DNA of 64,000 nucleotides. It comes from Pseudobacteriovorax antillogorgiicola. GTDB taxonomy: Bacteria > Bdellovibrionota_B > Oligoflexia > Oligoflexales > Oligoflexaceae. How positions within the stretch are numbered: position 1 is the stretch's first letter; each line of letters begins with the position of its first letter. This document shows, in pieces, positions 35,086-40,778 of this stretch. Made by a program: the position numbers and the translations under genes. The notes under the pieces were generated by a model that worked only from the letters and a program-made list of their open reading frames with translations, was not told where the DNA came from and searched no databases. The stretch lies in assembly GCF_900177345.1 (NCBI RefSeq), contig NZ_FWZT01000013.1:1-64000 (forward strand). The letters run 5' to 3'.

Positions 35086-36714
35086 GTGATCGAACAACAG
35101 GAGCGCTTGAATTTCCTTGAGACTCAACGAGATATGCAGGATGGGATTATAGTTGTCTCGTTATTTTCAACAGCAGGCTCCACTTATCAGAAGGCTGGCG
35201 CTCGGTTACTTGTAGCACTCGATGGCACCACATGCGGATTGATTAGTGGTGGTTGCCTGGAACCTGAAATTGCCAAGCAAGGCTTAAACGCCTGGGACTT
35301 GGGACAAATTCTCGAATGGGAGGTGGACACCACCGACGACGCAGACCAATTTTTTGGCTACGGGCTGGGATGCAAGGGCGTCCTAACCATGGTGTTCGAG
35401 CCAGTACGGTTTAAGGATCAAGCTCACTTCGACCGCATACTAGAGCTTCTCAGGCCACCAAGCGAGGAACGCAAGATCATACACGCCTTCGATCGTAAGG
35501 AGGGCATGCTCTTTCGCGCCACTCAGAGAGAGCATCTTTGGGACTGCGAGCCGGGCTTCCCTGAGCATCTGATTGAAGGTGCGGGAAGCGAGCGATTCCT
35601 AGTACTGCGAGAAGAGCAGGATCCAGTCCCAACCGTTAGCATTTTCGGCGCCGGAACTGACGCCGTCCCCTTGGCCCGCCTAAGTGCTCAAATGGGCTGG
35701 ACAACTAAGGTCTACGACCGGAGCTCTGAAAAGATCGCACGTCAAAAGTGGCCAGATCGGGTAGAAACCTACGCGCTCCCCACCAAGGAAGCCCTTGCCC
35801 GAGTTTCCAACGGGCCACATCAATTTGTCGTTGCTATGACCCACAACTTTGAATCCGATAGCGCTGTCCTGGATGCCATTGCTTACAAAGATCAGATTCC
35901 GTACCTTGGATTGCTTGGCCCAGCACACCGCCGAGAGGCACTGTTTAAGCAGACTTCGGCTAGCAAGTCTGAATTGATGAGTAAACTTGCTGGCCGGCTA
36001 TTCTCTCCCATAGGCCTCAAAACAGGGGGGCGGCAACCAAGCGAAATCGCCCTCAGCATTGTTTCAGAAATCCAAGCGGTACATCGACGAACAGGACTAG
36101 CGAAAAAACGAAGGCATCAAAAGGTTTCAGTGGTGGTTTTGGCGGCTGGAGCCAGTCGTCGTTTGGATGGACCACGCAAGCAGTTGGTCCAATTTGAGAA
36201 TCAGAGCCTATTGAAAAAGGCTATCACCCAAGCTCATAAAGTTGCCAATGCTGGAGTTTTTGTAGTTTTGGGTGCCCATACCGAAGTGATTGCAAAGGAG
36301 ACTAGTCCTAACGAAACCCTAGTCTATAACCCTCGCTGGGAAACTGGGATCTCCAGCTCTATCAAAGCGGGTTTTAACGCTGCGATTCCTAACCCAAACA
36401 ATAGCCCTGAGCACTCGGTGTTATTCTGCTTGGTAGACCAACCACTGATCGATGAAGGGCACCTCACAAACATTATCCGCAGAGCTCAGGAAAACCAGGA
36501 TTTGGTGGCAGCTAGTGAATACGAAAACACGGTCGGTGTTCCGGCTATCATCGCAGCAGAACTAGCAGGTGAGATTGAAGATATTAAGGGTGACCAAGGT
36601 TGCAAGGCACTGATCAAAAGCCAAAGCCAGGTGAGTTTAGTTCCGTCTGCGGAGCTGGCCTTCGATATCGATACACCGCAAGATCTAGAGGCTCTGGCTC
36701 GTTTAGAGTTATAG
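35086..36714 (+). CDS. XdhC/CoxI-MocA fusion: molybdenum cofactor chaperone plus cofactor nucleotidyltransferase
   Basis: Residues 1-340 form an XdhC/CoxI protein: GLISGGCLEPEIAKQG near 45, a Rossmann start VSIFGAGTDAVPLARLS near 185, and LFSPIGLKTGGRQPSEIALSI near 305. Residues 345-542 form a MobA/MocA-like nucleotidyltransferase: VVVLAAGASRRLDGPRKQLV (nucleotide loop), NPRWETGISSSIKAG, LFCLVDQPLI and GVPAIIAAEL. MocA makes molybdopterin cytosine dinucleotide, the cofactor form used by many non-XDH hydroxylases; XdhC-type proteins insert it. One polypeptide could therefore make and deliver the cofactor to the hydroxylases encoded on either side. GTG start with GAGG 7 nt upstream. Confidence 0.88.
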   Translation: MIEQQERLNFLETQRDMQDGIIVVSLFSTAGSTYQKAGARLLVALDGTTCGLISGGCLEPEIAKQGLNAWDLGQILEWEVDTTDDADQFFGYGLGCKGVLTMVFEPVRFKDQAHFDRILELLRPPSEERKIIHAFDRKEGMLFRATQREHLWDCEPGFPEHLIEGAGSERFLVLREEQDPVPTVSIFGAGTDAVPLARLSAQMGWTTKVYDRSSEKIARQKWPDRVETYALPTKEALARVSNGPHQFVVAMTHNFESDSAVLDAIAYKDQIPYLGLLGPAHRREALFKQTSASKSELMSKLAGRLFSPIGLKTGGRQPSEIALSIVSEIQAVHRRTGLAKKRRHQKVSVVVLAAGASRRLDGPRKQLVQFENQSLLKKAITQAHKVANAGVFVVLGAHTEVIAKETSPNETLVYNPRWETGISSSIKAGFNAAIPNPNNSPEHSVLFCLVDQPLIDEGHLTNIIRRAQENQDLVAASEYENTVGVPAIIAAELAGEIEDIKGDQGCKALIKSQSQVSLVPSAELAFDIDTPQDLEALARLEL

Positions 36715-36739
36715 TGGAGATTCACCAGCTCTAGTGCCA

Positions 36740-36761
36740 GCCGCCCCTTTGCGGGCGCGGC
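36740..36761. terminator. GC-rich hairpin between the fusion gene and the His-rich gene
   Basis: GCCGC-CCC (36740-36747) pairs with GGG-(C)-GCGGC (36753-36761), one bulged C, loop TTTGC. It lies between two convergent genes and may terminate both. There is no strong T-run on either side. Confidence 0.55.
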
Positions 36762-36782
36762 CCTCGCCTGATAGATCAGATC

Positions 36783-37127
36783 TTAAGAGTGGGTCTCATG
36801 AACATGCGATCCATGAACGTGATGCCAATGTCCATCATGATCAAACTCCAAGCGACCATGCTTCACGCGAGTTTTGTGGCCACAGCCGGTACCGTGAATG
36901 TGCTTGTGATCTTTGTGAAGCTTAATCTCCGCTTCGTGAACATGACTGCCATGGCTGTGATGATCGTGACCATCATGCTCATAGTCAATATGGTCTCCAT
37001 GGACCTCAGCGACGTGTCCACAATCGGGACCGTGTTTGTGGGAATGATTTGCGTGAGACTTATGGTGCTCTGCCGCCAAGAGCCCCGTGGAAGTAAGATA
37101 TAGACCAATAACGATTGATAATCTCAT
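36783..37127 (-). CDS. Exported histidine-rich metal-binding protein with two tandem repeats
   Basis: The ATG at 37127 starts a signal peptide (MRLSIVIGLYLTSTGLLAAE); the frame is open further upstream but without an export signal. The mature ~94 residues contain about 35 His. Two ~37-residue repeats each have HG..CGH, then a (Y/F)(E/D)HDGH element, then HGSHVHE. This motif set occurs in small His-rich proteins linked to zinc. Dense His plus the Cys in each repeat points to Zn or another soft metal, buffered in the periplasm. It is divergent from the COG0523 GTPase operon, with a palindrome between them, which supports shared metal-responsive control. Confidence 0.8.
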   Translation of the reverse strand: MRLSIVIGLYLTSTGLLAAEHHKSHANHSHKHGPDCGHVAEVHGDHIDYEHDGHDHHSHGSHVHEAEIKLHKDHKHIHGTGCGHKTRVKHGRLEFDHDGHWHHVHGSHVHETHS

Positions 37128-37550
37128 AACGTAATCCCTTCTGGTGGTGATTCTTATTCTTGAATCATCACCTCCAAACCCGCTTGAGGCAAGGAACTTC
37201 GGAGCCCCAAAGGCAGCTATTCCCGTACTCTTCAGAACATGTTGCAAAAATTCTCAATAGAAAAAATTGAAAACGCGATCATCTAGAATCTCATTGGCAA
37301 ATAATGAGTTTTCCCTTGAACTGGTCTGACACAGCTTCTTAATTGCCATCAATTGCATTAATATCATCCGATTAATTTATGTTAATTCGTCTCAAATTGG
37401 AGCCCTCGAACGAAATTTCAAACCAGGGTTATCAACTAATTAATTTCCCTCAAAGGCCAGATTTCGAAACAATCTAATTGCAAATATTTGCATTTGAAAC
37501 TAGATCGTGGCAAGATTCAAGCATCGAACTCGAATACAGAGGTTTAACGA
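37128..37550. other. AT-rich divergent control region of the putative zinc cluster
   Basis: This 423-bp non-coding region lies between the His-rich protein gene and the 74-aa/GTPase operon. It contains one clear near-palindrome at 37476-37495 (listed separately) and several GCAAATA-like half sites, for example near 37297. No short gene with a credible start was found in it. Confidence 0.5.
37476..37495. promoter_or_regulatory. Palindromic operator candidate (Zur-like position) upstream of the GTPase operon
   Basis: AATTGCAAAT (37476-37485) and ATTTGCATTT (37486-37495) are inverted copies matching at 9 of 10 positions, with a perfect 14-bp core TGCAAATATTTGCA. It sits 55 nt before the 74-aa gene start, where a repressor would overlap the promoter. 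Zur and other Fur-family proteins bind AT-rich palindromes in such places before COG0523 GTPase genes; the sequence is not a textbook Zur box, so the regulator is inferred. Confidence 0.5.
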
Positions 37551-37775
37551 ATGACCAACACATCTCTCATTCCAGACAGCTTCCAATCTTGGCGAGAGTG
37601 CATCGAAGTCAGATGCCAAGTGCCGTTAACTAAAGAATACTGTGAAAAGCGTATCGTAGAGCTTAAAAATGCTAAAGAGTTCAATACTAAGAAATTCATT
37701 GAGTGCTATGGCGCAGAACATCACAGGCGCGTTCTCTCGTGGTTCGAACAAGGTCTGAAAGGACTTAGTTCCTAA
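37551..37775 (+). CDS. Small conserved-looking protein (74 aa) preceding the COG0523 GTPase
   Basis: A soluble, helical 74-residue protein with three Cys (two in WRECIEVRCQVPLT.EYC, one in FIECYGAEHHRR). It has no signal peptide. The pattern SF.SWR.CIEV.C.VPLT, followed by KEFNTKKFIECYG and a WFEQ end, looks like a defined domain rather than random coding, but I cannot name the family with certainty. The Cys/His content would allow metal binding. GAGG lies 8 nt upstream. It is 10 nt before the GTPase gene, with which it is surely co-transcribed, so a role with that metallochaperone is likely. Confidence 0.65.
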   Translation: MTNTSLIPDSFQSWRECIEVRCQVPLTKEYCEKRIVELKNAKEFNTKKFIECYGAEHHRRVLSWFEQGLKGLSS

Positions 37776-37785
37776 GGAGGACACC

Positions 37786-39078
37786 ATGGACACAAAGGAA
37801 ACATCACATAACACCTTCGAGAAGCTCCCCGTGACCGTTCTATCTGGCTTTTTGGGGTCAGGTAAAACGACACTCATGAAGCACATCTTAAGCAATCAAA
37901 CTGAACTCAAGGTCGCCCTAATCGTAAACAATATGAGCAGTATAAATATTGATGCAGCGCTCCTTGAGGAGCGAGGACTCAGCTTTCAAAGAGTTGAGGA
38001 GCGTCTAGTAGAGCTTTCAAACGGCTGCATTTGCTGCACTCTACGAGATGACTTACTGTCAGAAGTGGAGGCTTTAGCCAAGGCCCAAAAATACGACTAC
38101 CTGCTGATTGAATCTACAGGGATTTCAGAGCCAATGCCCGTCGCAGAGACCTTTGAGTTTCGTACAGAGGAAGGTCACTCGCTTTCAGATTATGCGGAAC
38201 TAGATACCATGGTCACAGTAGTTGACGCAGCGAACTTCTTAACCCATTTCAAAAGCGGAGATCGACTAGCAGATCGCGACATGGCACTGGACGACGGTGA
38301 TACCCGCAACCTGTCAAGTCTTTTGACTGACCAAGTTGAGTTTGCTGATGTCATCATACTCAACAAGATTGATCTTATCGAAGAATCCGAACTAAGCCAT
38401 CTCGAAGCTATTCTCTCACAGCTTAATCAAAAAGCTAGTATTTGCAGGACGGAGTTCTCACAGGTCGAGCTGGACAAAGTCTTGGGGACAAAGAGGTTTA
38501 ATTTCGAAGAAGCGCGGCTTGCGCCGGGTTGGCTCAAGGTGCTCCAAGGGGAAGAAGTTTCTGAAAGTGAAGAGTTCGGAATCAGCCACCTAGCCTACGA
38601 ATCTCGTAAACCGTTCCACCCCGAACGATTTGCAGACTTGCTATCGGACACTGACTTTATGGACAAGCTCTTGCGCGCAAAAGGCTACTTCTGGATTGCG
38701 TCTCAGCCGGCGATTAGCATCATTCTATCTCTCGCGGGTACAATCTTGAATTGTGAGCGGGGTGGCATCTGGTGGGCAGCAGTTCCCCCTGAAAAACGCC
38801 CCCCTGAATCCAATCAAGAGTTTTACAGCTGGCTTCAAAAGGTCTGGGACGATACGTTTGGCGATCGTCGAACGCGACTAGTTTTCATCGGACAAGACCT
38901 TAATAAGGACCACATCCGCAATTGCTTAGACCAAGCGCTGCTAACAGAGAAAGAGATCAATACGCCACAGTCTTGGAAGAGTTTCGAGGATCCCTTCCCT
39001 CCCTGGGAGAAAATGCAAGAGTTGACAGATCACTTCGAAATAGCAGCAAAGGCAGAGAAGCAGCAGCAGGCTCAATGA
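37786..39078 (+). CDS. COG0523 (CobW/ZigA/YciC-type) metallochaperone GTPase
   Basis: COG0523 GTPases insert or transfer metals; the ZigA/YciC branch is induced in zinc limitation. The 430-residue protein has Walker A GFLGSGKTT at 21-29, the metal motif Cys81-Ile-Cys83-Cys84 in NGCICCTLRDDL, the ESTGISEPMPVAETF segment and an NKIDL G4 motif. The C-terminal domain begins GYFWIASQ and includes GGIWWA and GDRRTRLVFIGQDL. There is no His-rich stretch as in some relatives, but a separate His-rich protein is encoded divergently. A consensus AAGGAGG 5 nt before the ATG predicts strong translation. Zinc specificity is inferred from the branch motifs and neighbours. Confidence 0.9.
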   Translation: MDTKETSHNTFEKLPVTVLSGFLGSGKTTLMKHILSNQTELKVALIVNNMSSINIDAALLEERGLSFQRVEERLVELSNGCICCTLRDDLLSEVEALAKAQKYDYLLIESTGISEPMPVAETFEFRTEEGHSLSDYAELDTMVTVVDAANFLTHFKSGDRLADRDMALDDGDTRNLSSLLTDQVEFADVIILNKIDLIEESELSHLEAILSQLNQKASICRTEFSQVELDKVLGTKRFNFEEARLAPGWLKVLQGEEVSESEEFGISHLAYESRKPFHPERFADLLSDTDFMDKLLRAKGYFWIASQPAISIILSLAGTILNCERGGIWWAAVPPEKRPPESNQEFYSWLQKVWDDTFGDRRTRLVFIGQDLNKDHIRNCLDQALLTEKEINTPQSWKSFEDPFPPWEKMQELTDHFEIAAKAEKQQQAQ

Positions 39079-39103
39079 GAGAATCATAGTCGCCTTATAC
39101 TAT

Positions 39104-39349
39104 ATGGGTAATCACGTTATGGAAAATCACCCTAGTTCTTCGATTCGAGCAGGAGCTAGAAGTCAGCTAATTAAGACAGTGTCTCTCGATTGGCTAGGGC
39201 AAACTTTGGCCAGCATTTGCTGGATTTGCAGTATGTTCGCCTATGGAATTGATTCAACTGGCGATTGGCTCCAAGTGATGGCTGCCAGTGCTTGGTTTCT
39301 TGCCAATGTGGTAACTCTTTTGTCACAAAGGCAACTTCCCCACGAATAA
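39104..39349 (+). CDS. Small membrane protein of unknown function in the GTPase operon
   Basis: The product has 81 residues, or 76 if translation starts at the second ATG (39119); neither has a strong ribosome-binding site. Two hydrophobic segments are visible (LGQTLASICWICSMFAYGI and WLQVMAASAWFLANVVTLL), so an inner-membrane hairpin is likely. The N-terminal 25 residues are polar and cytosolic-looking. I do not recognise a family. It lies 25 nt after the GTPase gene and 31 nt before the metallophosphoesterase start, in the same operon. Confidence 0.6.
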   Translation: MGNHVMENHPSSSIRAGARSQLIKTVSLDWLGQTLASICWICSMFAYGIDSTGDWLQVMAASAWFLANVVTLLSQRQLPHE

Positions 39350-39380
39350 GCTGGTCTTTTTGCAGCACACCGGAGGCCAC

Positions 39381-40214
39381 ATGGAACGAAATATCGAGGC
39401 CAAGGGCAAACTGGCGATTATGTCCTGCACTCACGGCAACCTGCCTGCTCTTAAAGCCGTTGTGGATGATATATCAAAGCGGGGCATCAAGATGATCGTT
39501 CATCTTGGTGATAGTGTAGGATACGGCCCGGAACCAGAAGAAGCAGTAGAGTTCCTCAATGAGCGACAGATCCGCTCCATCCAAGGCTGCTGGGATAAAA
39601 ACATCGCAGCAGAAGAGTCTGATTGTGGCTGCAACTTTGTGAATGAAGAAGAGGCCATTCGTGGTCGCGAACTATTTAAGTGGACTTTGGACAGGACCTC
39701 CCTATCAACTAAACTCTATCTTGGTGACCTACCTACAAGCATACGCCTCAAGGCACCTTGTGGAAATTTGCTCTTTGTTCATGGCAGTCCTCGATCTCCT
39801 AACGAATATCTTAGCAAGGACCTCGACCCCGTGGTTCTTTTAGAACGAACTCACACCGCGAATTGCGATTTCCTGATTTGCGGTCACACGCACATTCCTT
39901 TTATTCACAAAGTATCAGGCATGGTAACTGTGGAAGAAGGCCACCCCTTCAAGGACGAAACTCGAATTGCCTATGCCCACATCAAGCCAAAGTTCGTGTT
40001 GAACGTAGGTAGTGTTGGTGAACCATTGCATGGACCAGAAGCAACCTATATCATCATGGACCTCGGCACGGGTCGTGGTGAGATTATACACATTCCCTAT
40101 GATGTAGACGATACGATAAGACGCATGAAGAGGGCCGACGTTCCCGCCTATGTGATCGAGCGATTTCAAAACTCTGAAGATATCACACAAAAAGACAGAT
40201 CTTGCCTATGTTAG
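39381..40214 (+). CDS. Metallophosphoesterase-family protein with Cys-substituted metal motifs
   Basis: The fold is a YfcE/ApaH-like calcineurin phosphoesterase of 277 residues; ATG at 39381 follows GGAGG. Family metal motifs are DxH, GDxxG, GNxD and GHxH. Here DxH reads Cys16-Thr-His18-Gly-Asn, GD is intact (GDSVGYGP, Asp44), and GNxD reads Gly-Cys70-Trp-Asp72. The downstream FVHGSPRSPNEYL and CGHTHIPF are intact. A DCGC motif follows at 81-84. Two dinuclear-site ligands are thus both Cys. It may be a thiolate-rich metal site or a non-catalytic metal sensor. Last gene of the putative zinc operon. Confidence 0.85.
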   Translation: MERNIEAKGKLAIMSCTHGNLPALKAVVDDISKRGIKMIVHLGDSVGYGPEPEEAVEFLNERQIRSIQGCWDKNIAAEESDCGCNFVNEEEAIRGRELFKWTLDRTSLSTKLYLGDLPTSIRLKAPCGNLLFVHGSPRSPNEYLSKDLDPVVLLERTHTANCDFLICGHTHIPFIHKVSGMVTVEEGHPFKDETRIAYAHIKPKFVLNVGSVGEPLHGPEATYIIMDLGTGRGEIIHIPYDVDDTIRRMKRADVPAYVIERFQNSEDITQKDRSCLC

Positions 40215-40255
40215 GGATGAAACCTTCTCGGCCTTTAAACCGAAAAGTCACCCCT
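40213..40255. terminator. Strong long hairpin between convergent operons
   Basis: Outer stem AGGGATGA (40213-40220) with TCACCCCT (40248-40255), 7 of 8 pairs; inner stem CTTCTCGG (40224-40231) with CCGAAAAG (40240-40247), 7 of 8 pairs; loop CCTTTAAA. It overlaps the phosphoesterase stop codon and ends 8 nt before the convergent ferredoxin-subunit gene. A bidirectional transcription stop is the likely role. Confidence 0.65.
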
Positions 40256-40262
40256 CTGAGAC

Positions 40263-40778
40263 TTAAGTGGTTAGCCCTGGCTCGCTTAAGATAACTTCCT
40301 TGATCGCGCGGTGATATCGAACATACCCCGTGCACCGACACACATGCTCTCCCAGAGAGTTCTGAATCTCTTGATCTAATTGAGACTTGGCGATTGGCTT
40401 ACTTTTCAGCTTATCCATCAGAACCAACGCCCCCATCAGAAACCCCGGTGATGAGTAGCCACACTGGAAGGAGAAGTGTTTTAAGAAAGCTTCTTGTAAT
40501 TTATGAAGCTTCCCTTCCTTTCCAAGACCCTCGACTGTTGTTAGCTCTTGGCCATTGACTGCACTTAAGGGTGTGATACAAGCCTGCATCTTCATCATCT
40601 TGCCGTCTTTAGGTTTTACAGCGACAGTACAGGCTTTACAGCTGCCCACCGCGCAACAGACTTTTGTACCCGATAGACCACAGATCTCTTGCAGGTAGTC
40701 GGCCAACATCAGCTGGGGTGAGACTTTGTCTTTATACGTCTTACCATTGATTTTGACGTTAATATCAACTTTGCTCAT
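40263..40778 (-). CDS. [2Fe-2S] subunit of a molybdenum hydroxylase, one ligand Cys replaced by Ser
   Basis: This 171-residue subunit has the two-cluster ferredoxin layout. The first cluster ligands Cys42, Cys47, Cys50 and Cys67 are present. In the second, the usual CGxC reads Cys106-Gly-Tyr-Ser109-Ser-Pro-Gly, while Cys147 and Cys149 (VCRCTGY) are kept. The codon for residue 109 is plain Ser in the sequence. The second cluster would have three Cys and a possible Ser ligand, or be altered. It overlaps the large-subunit gene by 4 nt and has no leader, so it would be co-exported with the Tat-bearing partner. Confidence 0.9.
   Translation of the reverse strand: MSKVDINVKINGKTYKDKVSPQLMLADYLQEICGLSGTKVCCAVGSCKACTVAVKPKDGKMMKMQACITPLSAVNGQELTTVEGLGKEGKLHKLQEAFLKHFSFQCGYSSPGFLMGALVLMDKLKSKPIAKSQLDQEIQNSLGEHVCRCTGYVRYHRAIKEVILSEPGLTT

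Noticed and set aside
36789-37103. 104-codon plus-strand frame rich in Met/Val opposite the His-rich gene
   Set aside because: Direct reverse complement of His codons (ATG/GTG from CAT/CAC); the His-rich frame has the signal peptide and repeats.
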